Assembly (NCBI GenBank): GCA_028671895.1
Contig: CM053801.1
Span: forward strand, 10,639,375-10,703,374
Source of the DNA: Oenanthe sinensis
Taxonomy: Eukaryota > Streptophyta > Magnoliopsida > Apiales > Apiaceae
Reading direction: 5' to 3'
Length of the DNA stretch: 64,000 nucleotides
In this document: one piece after another, positions 36,247 to 46,821 of the stretch
Layout: each line of letters opens with the position of its first letter
Numbering within the stretch: the first letter of the stretch is position 1
Notes under the pieces: generated by a model
What the model was told of the DNA's origin: nothing
Database searches by the model: none
What the model saw: only the letters and a program-made list of their open reading frames with translations
Translations under genes and position numbers: made by a program

Positions 36247-38802
36247 TCATTTGATCTTCTCAAAGGCTGAATTGTTCTTTAGAAAAGACTTCAGCATATC
36301 CTCCTCCACAATAGCAAGAGCTTCACCAACATACTTCTTCCGTTTCTTCATTTCTTCATTAGAACATTTAATTTGACAATAAGCTGCTCTTAGATCATTT
36401 GCACTGCATTCTTGTTCTTTTAAATCTTTCAACATCAGAACACTAATTTTCCCACTCATAGGTTGAAACTCAAAGTAGTGATCCACACCTTCTTGAAATT
36501 TGATTTGTTTTTCTTCTAATGACATGTCTTGATCATTCTCTTTAGCATCAACATATTTTAAAGAAAAGTTGTCCATCTATTTGTTTGTCTATCTGTGCAG
36601 AGTCAGCTTCATGTCAATCTCCTTAAACCATTTGTGTGTGACAACCACTTTGCTTTTATTCACTTCATAAACAATTTGCAAGAGAAATCTAATATACTGT
36701 AATTCCTCAACTTGTTTGAAGAAGATGAAGTTTGATTGACTAATGCATCTAACAGATCCTCCTTCTAAAAAGTACACAAGCATCTCATTTTGCACCTTTT
36801 TTGTCCCTCCCTGACCTCCTGGCACCATTCTTTCAAAAACATTATAGACAATTTGAGTAGATACCACTTTGTTTAAGTGTTTTTGTGTAATCTTCTCAAA
36901 CTGCCTATCTATCAAGGATTGAGGATCCCTGGTTAGAGTAATTGTTCTATCAATATCAGATTATTCAAAACCTCCAAGTCCTATCTTCTTTTTAGCTCTT
37001 AGCTGCAGATTTGACCGACTGCATTGCCAGCATGTAGGTTCTTGAATTTTATCAGAGTCTGATCTTTTTCTTTGCTTATCAGAGTCTGGCTTAGACTCTA
37101 ATTTCTTATGTCCAGTCCATAACTGGTGTGTTTGAGTTTTTGCTAATACAGCCACTCTAGACTTCTTTTATTGCACACCACCAGGACCCCTAGGACCATG
37201 AGAACTATCACCAGCTTCATCATCATCACCATCTCTCCTCCTTTTAACTCCCTTTTGTATAACATACTTGCATACATCATCCTTATTTCTCCTGAAGGAA
37301 CCAACTTGCTTCTCCCCCCTTTTGACATCACCACCACCTGTGACAGCCAAAAGAATCTGTTCAAGAACTGAGGAGATGTTGGCCTGTACAACAATGACTG
37401 AATCAATCTTGGTAGTTAGATCAAAGACTTTTTTTTGGAGTGTGGCTTGATTGGCAGTGATATCAGCAATAACATCTTTGAAAGTGACTTCTTTGGATAA
37501 TTGAAGGGAATGAATTATGTCAAATTGAGTTTTGAGCAGAGAAGTAATATTATCAACACCAGTAAGTTTTGTTTGAATGTGAGATATGTCCTTGACCACA
37601 CCAGCCAATTGTGTAGTGATATTCTCTGTCTCAGCCTTAATATCTGCATCTATAGCTTTGTCTTCTTCAATGAAAAAGGCATCAACATTCTCATCAGGAT
37701 AATGACCATGTTCTTGCAAAAATGACTTTTTTTGAAAAGACTTAAGTCTCTCAGACTGGTGGATGGTCAGGATACACTCAAAAGTAGCTTTATCATCAAT
37801 GCCCTTAAGTTTTGTTGATTCCCAAGATTGAGGAAAAACTGATCAAAATATATAAAAGATGGATTAACTGTTCCATCATCCTCAAAAGTGCAATTCTCCT
37901 ACATAGCAGCATCAATAGGCTCAATCCTTGTAATTGGAGGTGTAGACTCTAGTGGTTGTATAGACTTTGAAACTACAAAAGGGACTATAGACCCTGACTC
38001 CTCCTTAGAGTGATCAGACTCTGTAGACTCTGGAAGCCTAACTCTGATAGGCATGCTAATAATTGGTGCTTCTGACTTCAATTTTATAGTCTCAGATTGA
38101 ATATTTGATGCATCCACCAAAGTCACCATAACTCTATCTGCTCTCCTTGCCAGAGAATCCACTAAATGAAGATGTGGTCTCTGTGTGATTGACTTTTGAG
38201 CAGCCAGAGCTTTCTCTTTTTTGCCAATCTGCATAATTAACATAAATGAAGTTTCATCCATCCCCTGCCCCAACTCATTGGACCAACTCATTGGAAAATC
38301 TTGATCCCAATAAGTGAATCTAGGTTCAGGATACCCTAATCTCTTATTCTCACAGTGGGTTGGGCACCCACTTTCTCAATCTCACTCTGGCTCTCTACAG
38401 CCCTTTCTACCTCTTCTTTTGCCTGGACCAGTGTCAACGTCTCATTTATTTTTCACTCAGTTTGGAGGGTGCACTCAAAAGCCCTACAGAAGAGGGTGTG
38501 AGAGAAATAAGAGATGATTAAATACCTGAACCACTTTGATGGAGGGGAACCCCTTCAATTGTCTGAAGGCTAGGGGTTTCCACCAACGGGTGAGCATCAA
38601 CAAACTCTGTTGGCTCCAGGATTCCAGTCTCAGGGTCTACTCTAGACTCTAACTGCTTCAGTATGACTTCATTAGAAGCCAGAGTCTGAGTGTCACCATC
38701 TTTGACTGTTAGTGCACGAGACTCCCCCTCGAGGTGGATAGACTCTGATAGAATAGATTGTTGAATTTCTTCATGAGCATTCATCAGAGTCTGTCCTCCC
38801 AT
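36247..38802 (-). mobile_element. Decayed non-pol coding region next to the 3' LTR (possible envelope-like or extra ORF)
   Basis: Going 5' to 3' on the minus strand, open segments lie at 38802-38518, 38291-37899, 37719-37168, 37155-36961, 36915-36589 and 36576-36247, separated by stops and frameshifts. None shows gag, protease, integrase or reverse transcriptase motifs. The 37719-37168 segment (183 residues) is heptad-rich, for example LTGVDNITSLLKTQFDIIHS, and likely a coiled coil. It is followed by a basic stretch KRRRDGDDDEAGDSSHG. The 38291-37899 segment is rich in S, E and P. Its place directly upstream of the polypurine tract is where Sirevirus-type copia elements carry an envelope-like ORF, but I do not recognise the protein. 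It could also be captured host sequence. Confidence 0.45.
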
Positions 38803-40351
38803 TGTTGGTGTAGGTGCCCTAGAGGCAATACAATGTTTATTTTGATAAACCTTTATGTCAATTGATTATTCAATAAACGTATTTATTATGACTTTAATTA
38901 CTGCGATATATTTGTTAGCATAATAAATATCCTTAGAATCATGATACACATTGTATAGTTTAGTACATGACTTGAACTTGAGATTATATAATATATCATA
39001 TTCTTAAATGTCCCTAGTCGAGTATTATTATTATAGGACAATAATAATACATAAATAGACTAGTATGTTGTTTGACAGATAACCACATCTCACTGGTTAT
39101 AAGTATGGGGATACTAAAGTCAACACATAGGTACATGCAGGAGTACATGGTACTGGACAGACCCACAGTGAGATTCTTCATGTTTAATAAAGTCATAAGA
39201 AAGACTCACAGTGATAATGGTGTAATGATCCTCTGACTTGAGATCATTATATTTCTATACGAGGATTAATATACTTTGACTACATTAAAAGTTACCTTTG
39301 ACCGGGTCATGATAAAAGTGGACATCGGGTATATCATGAGTCGTATGAGAAATATGAATGATAGATAAATGATTTAACCCTCCTATAATTAGGAGAGATA
39401 TTATTGGCCTCTTGATTGAGTGAGACTATAAAATGCATGGCCGTGCTCAAATAATGATTTGTTTTCATAGTCTACTCATGGATCAAGTAAACCCGGATTA
39501 AATGTTGAAGAGGATGACTAAATACATGCCTCGAGTTTAATCTATAATATATATGGTTAAAGGGATTATATTACACTGAAACATTAATCACGAAAGGTTT
39601 TATCGAATCACAATTTAATTATTATTTAATTGGGTAGCAATGATGTATTACTAGATACCGCTCATTGTTTATAATTTTATTGGAGAATAAAATTATTGTT
39701 AATTAAATAATAGCCTATAGGGTCACACACATAGAGTACTTAAAGGAATAATTAATTTAAATTATAGATTTAAATTAATTGATGATTATTTGAATTTTAT
39801 TATATTAATTAAGTGAGACTTAATTAATTGAAATAATATAAATTCGAATTTGAATTCTGCCATTAATAATTAAGTGTGACTTAGTTATTAATTAAATAAT
39901 AATATTCGGTTTTATTATTTAATCCTAAACCTACATGGGTTAGGCTTTGCTGTTATGGGTTGCTATTATGGGCCTATTAACCAACCATTATAAATAGATA
40001 ATGTAGGGTTAATAAGGATTAAGTTTTTAAGAAAAAACGAACCCTAGCAGCAGCAAAGGCAGAGGCAGAATTCGAAATCATCAAAGGAGGCTAGTACATC
40101 CATTCCGTAATCAAGATCGTGAGACGTTCTTGAAGGTGCTCGTGTGGATACCATAGAGGTGCTTTCGAGAGGAAGACACAAGTCGTGAAAGCTAGGATCT
40201 CCGTTGAGTTCGTGTAAGTCAAGACCAGACAAAGGTATGATTCCGTTTCACCATAATCTGTCAATCTTATACATGATCCTGCGTTAGGGTTCCGAAATTT
40301 TTCGTTATATTTACGTTTAATCCGCTGCGTTTTATGCCTCGGAACCCAACA
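38803..40351 (+). mobile_element. Solo LTR, 1549 bp, nested in the retrotransposon block
   Basis: It starts TGTTGGTGTAGGTGCCCTAG and ends GGAACCCAACA, a TG..CA LTR with TGTTGG/CCAACA inverted ends. A TATA box (TATAAATAG) lies near 39990, followed by a leader with ACCCTAGCAGCAGCAAAG, so it reads on the plus strand. Coding-like minus-strand sequence of the same style lies on both sides, which suggests it interrupted an older element. Flanks are CCCAT and TCATC, not a clean five-base duplication, so an ancient or rearranged insertion is possible. Confidence 0.72.
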
Positions 40352-41980
40352 TCATCATGTAGAAAGAATGATTCCAGAGACAGTTTTATTGCCTTTTCAG
40401 CTCTGCATCCTTTTGAGAAAATGCAGATGAGCTTACAGTTACCTCAGTTATATACTCCTTTTCTTCTCTGGAGGTAGAGCTGTGGGTGCACTTCCGACAT
40501 CATCCTTATTTGCTGCATCAAGTGCAGTATCTCCCTTATCAACCTCTAACTTAAATGAGTTCCTTATATCTCCAGGGGTTAATATATGGAAGTGGATGAA
40601 TTGGTGTTTGGTATTATGGCCTGGGTAAGAGATTGATGGGTTTTCAACCTCTTGGCCAGTTTCTAAAGCCACTAGGGGCTAACTGGAAAGAACCAATCGA
40701 GATAAAAAGTTAATCACCTTAACATTCCAAAACATATTTTTCATCTCAAGGAGAAGGAAAAATATAATAAAGAATGATAATAGATTGCATTAAAGCACTT
40801 TCAATAAAAGAGTTTTGTCGGAACTAAAGATTTATCAATTAAAAGCAAGATACGAAATTTTCTTTAAGATACATTTCCCATAATAAAACGCGGGAAAGTT
40901 GTATCAGAGAAGAAAGTTTCTATCCTTTATGAATTTTCTATAAGGCAAACTTCCCATAGTAAAACGCGAGAATTTATACCAAATAAGAAATTCAACTCTC
41001 TTACCAAATTATATCTCGTTAAAATAACTCTTTTCCTTTATACCTTAATACTGTATGATTTAAAAACAGTTTTGCAAACCATCCTTATCAGATAGAGGAC
41101 TATGATATTCCGACTCATAATGCAATTATGATTTCATCATTTTCGTCCACCTGATATTATCCCTAACTTAAAATAGAAAATTTCATTACAATAGGGGTGG
41201 ATGTATTCTTAGCAATACAGTACAAGGCCTTCAAAGCAACAACTACTGTTTAGGTACTTTGAATCAATGTGCAATAAACATTGAAACAAGTGTTTGAAAA
41301 CAAATCATTTTACAAATGGTTGATACCTAGAAGTAAAAATAATTTTGGAAATATTTCTAAGTATATAAAATATTGAGAATTTTATATACGCATAACTTAG
41401 AAAATACTTCCGTCTTTCAATATTAGTGTTTTTGAAATATGCATTGATTATTTAGATCAATAATTCTAAATAATGTCACTAATATTAAAAGTGTCACAAT
41501 TATTTGTAACAAAACATTTAAAAACATCAGAGAAAAATATCAAAACAATTAAGTAAGATATCATTAACTGATACTCATTAAATATTTATCATATAAATAA
41601 TTATGCTGCATATTATTTTAATTCATTTAAATCATGAGACTGATCTGACATCGAATTGTCTGACATCATAATTTAAATCAATTAAGATAATATTCAAACT
41701 TATGCTAGAACACCTAATTACCACATATGCATATAACATTGTAAACATGATAATTAAAGTAGTAGCACTAAGTACGAGGTTCTGGATTTCAGATAAATTC
41801 ACAAGTCCTTTAAATATGGAAAATTTAATACTTGTGAACTCATTTAAGAATTCGTTGCAGATGAGATTTTCAACAAATATGCACATACATAATATCTCAA
41901 CTTTACTAACCAACTTAGAAAAAATGAATTTATCAAGCTGTTTAGCAAATATCTGCAAGTTATTCTACTAAGGACTACTC
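40352..41980 (-). other. Decayed sequence of the retrotransposon block, upstream of the solo LTR
   Basis: An open segment at 40672-40448 (74 residues) has low-complexity composition like the neighbouring decayed ORFs. Then AT-rich sequence follows with an internal duplication: blocks like ACATTTCCCATAATAAAACG and AACTTCCCATAGTAAAACGC occur at about 40863 and 40948. No known domain can be read. Its ownership by a particular element is inferred from position only. Confidence 0.4.
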
Positions 41981-42419
41981 TCGATATAAATGATACCTGG
42001 TGTCCATGCGCTTGTTTCGTGAGTGGTGAAGAGATTATCCAGCAGAGTTGATGGAGTTTGACAGCTTCTGGTAATTACCTCCCTGTCTTTCTTTCAACCT
42101 GCATTATCTATATCTATATAGCCAATTAGGTTAAACCTGGTATCTTTAGGGTACCTGATTCTTAGAATTGGTAATCCCTTAAGATATCTAACAATTCAAA
42201 TCTTAGCTATAAGATTAGATTCTCTAGTATCCACGTGGAAACTTACACATAGGCATATTGAGAATAAAATATATGGTCTTTATGCACAGTAGACCCACAT
42301 ATAATATAATCATGGTATACTTGCACTAAACATTATGTGTGTGTGCCTTGTATTCTAGAGAGATGTGTGTATAACGACTCTAATATAAAATCATATTCAA
42401 GTAATTAGTAGTTAGAGTG

Positions 42420-43400
42420 TCATATCATGTCCTTGACGATTGTTTGATCTCTTACCTCCGTCATAGAGAGCTTGTGAAAAGAATGATATACAAATTCCAG
42501 TGGATATGAAACTTCAAAGTCCAGGAGTTGTTGTACATCAACTTGTTCAGCCCTAATAGTATCAAGTCTCGTCTCTGGTGCTTTAGTTAGATCTTGAAAG
42601 TCCCGAAGATTTTGTTTCCATCATCGTCGATACCTTCTGTAGCAACCAGTTTGGCTTTGTCCCTCATAACAAGGCCAAAAATCATCCAGTCTCTGAAAAC
42701 CCTTACAGTACCAATTACAACTTTGTCTTGTGGCCTGGGTTCCAGATTCAGTAGATTCTGCCTTCGAACTGATTGAGATCATCTTGCATTGCAATCACCC
42801 AATCTGGATCAATCAGTGCTTCTTCAATCTTCTTTAGGATTCCAACTGTTTAACAATTGTTCTTTCCCGAAGAGTAACCATTTACTTTGCATAGCACTTC
42901 TAGTCTTTACTCTAGTATCCGGATCACTAAGAACTAGACTCCAGGAATGAATTTGACTCCAAACCCTTTGTCTCGGCAGATATGTTCTTAATGTATTCCT
43001 TTGATCTCCATTATGTTGAGTATGACTAGTAGATCCTTCTTTTATTTGCTCCCCCTGAGTTGCTGCTAGGATGTGTTGAAGATCCTTCACCTTGTTGAGT
43101 GGATTCTGTTAAAGTCCATGAGTTGTGTAGATTCACTACCATTTCCACTTCTAGGATCTGAATCATCATCATTAACATTGATTCCTTCTGCAACCTCAGT
43201 TTCATCATCAATATCTGAATATGACTCTGACAAGATGTCAAGCTTCACAGATTCAGAATAGACTTTTATTTTAATGCTCGGGAGCTCCTTGAATAGTGCA
43301 ACACAGCCCTGATCTTGTCTTGCTACTTGTAGCCTCATATGTTTCTTCAGTTGTGACCTCTAACGATTCTTAAATCCATTTTGTATAAGCACAAAAACTA
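42420..43400 (-). pseudogene. Ty1/copia pol remnant (reverse transcriptase region)
   Basis: On the minus strand near 42745-42840 the frame reads KKIEEALIDPDWVIAMQDDL, matching the start of copia reverse transcriptase (EALxDPxWxxAMxxEL). Further on, at about 42640-42690, VFRDWM and MRDKAKLVAT recall the WVFRNK and RNKARLVA blocks. Near 42520-42590 APETRLDTIRA recalls the APVxRLExIR block. Stops and frameshifts are frequent. The 43338-43087 segment is acidic (SESYSDIDDETEVAEGINVN), typical of the linker between copia integrase and reverse transcriptase. Strongly decayed. Confidence 0.72.
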
Positions 43401-43679
43401 GAATGATCATTAGAGTCAGAAAAAAAATCTTCAGAGTTCCCCACTAATAAATCTATCCTATCTTTACATTTGAGTAGTTTGTGGAACTATAACATGAACA
43501 GCCGTATCATCCACAATAACATTCAAATGCTCCGGAATAAACCTACTAATACGAAATGACCACTTTCCTCGAAACCGGGTCATATGCTCTAGGAATTAAT
43601 TCTGAGCCAAACCGGAGAATTTTCCAACTACAAGCCCTTTTGTAAAAATGGACCAAGTTTTAATATCTTTAGATTATAA

Positions 43680-44330
43680 ATTAAATCTATATAAATTTAA
43701 CTAATAAATTTACTTAAATTAAATTTATAAAATAAATTCATTTAAATTAAGTTTATAAAATAAATCTTTTTCAAGTTTAAATAATAAACTCATTTAAATT
43801 AAATTCACAAAATAAATTTATTTTAAATAACATTTATAAAATAAATTTATCTAAATTTAAATTTATAAAATAAAATTATCTAAACAAATTTAAATTATAA
43901 AAGTAAGTCTATTTAAATTTAAAGAATAAATTTATTTAAATTAAAATTTATAAAGTAAACTTATTTAAATTAAGTTTATAAAACAAACTTTTTCAAGTTT
44001 AAATAATAAACTCATTTAAATTAAATTCATAAAATAAATTTATTTTAAATAACATTTATAGAATAAATTTATCTAAATTTAAATTTATAAAATAAAATTA
44101 TCTAAACAAATTTAAATTATAAAAGGAAATCTATTTAAATTTAAAGAATAAATCTATTTAAATTAAAATTTATAAAGTAAACTTATTTAAATTAAGTTTA
44201 TAAAAGAAACTTTTTCAAGTTTAAATAATAAACTCATTTAAATTAAATTCACAAAATAAATTTATTTTAAATAATATTTATAAAATAAATTTATCTAAAT
44301 TTAAATTTATAAACTAAATTTATTTAACAA
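43680..44330. repeat. 222-bp tandem repeat array, about three copies
   Basis: The landmark CTTTTTCAAGTTTAAATAAT recurs with its C at 43766, 43988 and 44210, exactly 222 bases apart. The units are made of alternating TTTAAATT and TTATAAAATAAA words and differ at scattered sites (GTAAGTCT versus GGAAATCT). The array lies directly downstream, in minus-strand sense, of the primer-binding site and LTR at 44417-45953, so it may be the leader of that retrotransposon. Confidence 0.85.
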
Positions 44331-44416
44331 GGCCTCTAGACATTCAGAGTTCAAAACAGCTTCGGTACCCTGAGCTTTACTGGACTACGGATCTTGATTT
44401 GTATATCAATCAGCTT

Positions 44417-44428
44417 GCTCTGATGCCA
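44417..44428 (-). other. Primer-binding site of an LTR retrotransposon
   Basis: The minus strand reads TGGCATCAGAGC, two bases after the LTR end. It differs at one position from TGGTATCAGAGC, the complement of the initiator methionine tRNA 3' end. It fixes the LTR at 44431-45953 as a 5' LTR of a minus-strand element. Confidence 0.8.
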
Positions 44429-44430
44429 AT

Positions 44431-45953
44431 TGTTGGGTCCCGGAAGTATCGTAGAAGGGGGGTTGAATGCGATACTGACAACAATTTAAAATTCTGTTCA
44501 GAATTTACGGAATTAAATTATTGCTTAAGCTGAGAGTTCGAGTCTTTGTAGTGTTTGGGAGGCTGACTTACTAACTTTCTATTTTTATGATATAACAATT
44601 AAGATATAGAAATTAGCAAGTAAGTAAACAAGATTCAAGTTAAATACGTATATTAAAACTTGAAAGGGTGTTACAATATCCGGTAGAATAAACATTTAAT
44701 TCCTAGAACAAATTTGACATGAATTGTTCTACTTAGGAATTAAAACCAAACCAGCACAGAAAGTCTGTGAATATAACTTTACAGACAAATTGCTGAATTT
44801 GTAAGTTTTTCTACTACTGAAAAATGAAGCCCCTGGCCTCATATTTATAGAGGTGGAAAGCCAGCATGACTCTTCCAATATGACTCTTTTTCTCATCAAA
44901 TTAAGCCTTGTATGACTCTTCAGAAAGCTGGGCATGACTTATTTCTGTCGGTATGACTCTTCAAAATTCGGTATGACTTATCTTAAAGTCATATTCGATT
45001 TTTCTTTTAATTAAATAAATCAGTATGACTTATTTAATAAAGAAAACAATTCGATATGACTTGTCATATAATAAATCAAAGCTCGGTATGACTCTTTTAG
45101 AATCTGGTATGACTCATCAGAAATTCAGTATGACTTATTTTGATCGACCTCGGTATGACTTAATTTAATTAAATAAATCGGTATGACTTATTTTAATTAA
45201 ATTAAATCAGCTCGGTATGACTTTCTAATTCATTTCTCGGTATGACACTTCAACACCTGCCTTTTTCATTTCTTTCCACTTTGAATGGACACTTGGCAAG
45301 CCTTGATTGGTCACTTTAAAAACCTCCTGCCAATTTCAATTTGCAAAAGCAAAGGGCCTATTTCGTCTTATTATAGACAGGCTCCGTAGAAATACTTTTC
45401 GACCCGCACAGCTTATAATCTTTGATTAATAAATAATAAATTTAATTCATAAATTATAAAAATAAATATCTAATATTATTTAGATATTTATAAATATAAT
45501 TTACTAAATAAATAAAATATTTATTAATTAAATAAATCCTTACGCTCTAAGCTGCGGTCTCTTGATCGTCTGGAACCGAACTCCTTTTGACTTGGAAATG
45601 ATAAATCAATTCCAACCGGGGTTCCACTTTTAAGAATATATGACTATGCATTTCTTCCGTGTCAATACTTTTTCCGTCTTGTCTTAAAGTCTGTACTGTC
45701 AGGCCTGTTTAGCTGTATCTACAGTTGCAATTAGAAGTACCTCTGTTCCTGAAATAATTTGACTCTTTAAACTAGCCAATACTTCTTTTCACCACTGCAT
45801 GTACCCAGTCAAATATTCAACCTTGGATTCTGACTCTTGTACACTGCAATACAAACAAACCTGTATCCCTTTGAGCTTCCAGCTTCTGTCTTCTGTCATT
45901 CTTTTTAATCACTTGAACTTTTTGATGACGAATCTTCACTGACATTGTTGACA
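44431..45953 (-). mobile_element. 5' LTR (1523 bp) with a GTATGACT motif array upstream of its TATA box
   Basis: On the minus strand the LTR begins TGTCAACAATGTCAGTGAAG and ends CTTCCGGGACCCAACA, next to the primer-binding site. CGCATTCAACCCCCCTTCTA near its end is a typical copia U5 block. A TATA box (CTCTATAAATATGAGG) lies at about 44838-44853. Immediately upstream in U3, from about 44870 to 45250, the word (G/A)TATGACT(T/C) occurs some 15 times at irregular spacing in one orientation. The upstream LTR end is judged from the TGT..ACA termini only; no target duplication can be checked because the other end of the element is not identified. Confidence 0.72.
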
Positions 45954-46821
45954 CCCTGTGCACTGGTCTGGTTCACGGATGACTAACTACAATGTTGATT
46001 CTCATTTCTGCTGTAGTGGTCTTTGTAACTTGTCTTGTCCTGTCATGGCTTCTTTTGTTCTTCCTCTATATTTAATATTTATTATTTACTTCACTTTCTT
46101 ATCTGAGTTGAGTTGTCATCTACTTATTACAAATAGGACTAGTAATATGACTTTCAGTGAGTGTACTCGTTTCTATTAAGCATAGGGATCTTAGAATTGT
46201 CATTTTTATTTCCAGACATCTTTGATCGATTTTAAACAATTGGGAAAAGTGATGCGAAATAGAGGTGTAAAGAAGGAGATAGGTTTTAGTTGGGCAGATG
46301 TAGGTGACACTGATGGCTCCTTACATTTACATGGATTCTCATTGGATGACAAGTCCCATTGTTTAGTCCCATAAACAATGGGAGGAGATATATAAAATGG
46401 CAGAATGCTTAGGATCGGGAATGAAATTAATATTAAAGGGTGGGGAAGATGTTGCATTGCAAGCGTAATAGTTGAATTAAATTTGTAGAAATATTAATAT
46501 TAATATGGAACAAAAGGTAAAGAAGATCTAAAAGTGTAATACTGTTTAGTTTAAGAAAATGAAATAAACCAAAGGAATGACACCAAAATTTTTAATTCAG
46601 CAAAAAGGAGATAGAACAAATAAAATAAAAACATTTTAATTGAATAATTAATTTATAAATAAATATTGCTTAATAAAAATACATAAACGCTACCAGGGTC
46701 ACCGGGTGGATACATAAAGCGGGTATATAGCAAGTAGACGGCAGATTAACACACACACGCACACGCTAGAAAATATAAATCTGCGGCGGTTTGATAGAAG
46801 AGAGAGGTGTGGATTGTAGAA
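45954..46821. other. SEC11 upstream region
   Basis: Between the LTR and the SEC11 start codon I see no gene. AT-rich sequence predominates. The SEC11 promoter should lie in the last few hundred bases, but no convincing TATA box stands out. Confidence 0.4.

Noticed and set aside
37171..37725. Plus-strand open frames opposite the retrotransposon ORFs
   Set aside because: They are antisense shadows of the minus-strand coding-like segments and show no motifs.
43680..44330. CRISPR-like or satellite centromere array
   Set aside because: Only about three 222-base units, no spacers, eukaryotic genome, and location at a retrotransposon leader; too short to call a centromeric satellite.
44729..44935. 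68-residue open frame on the minus strand
   Set aside because: It lies inside the LTR across the TATA box and motif array; no protein features.
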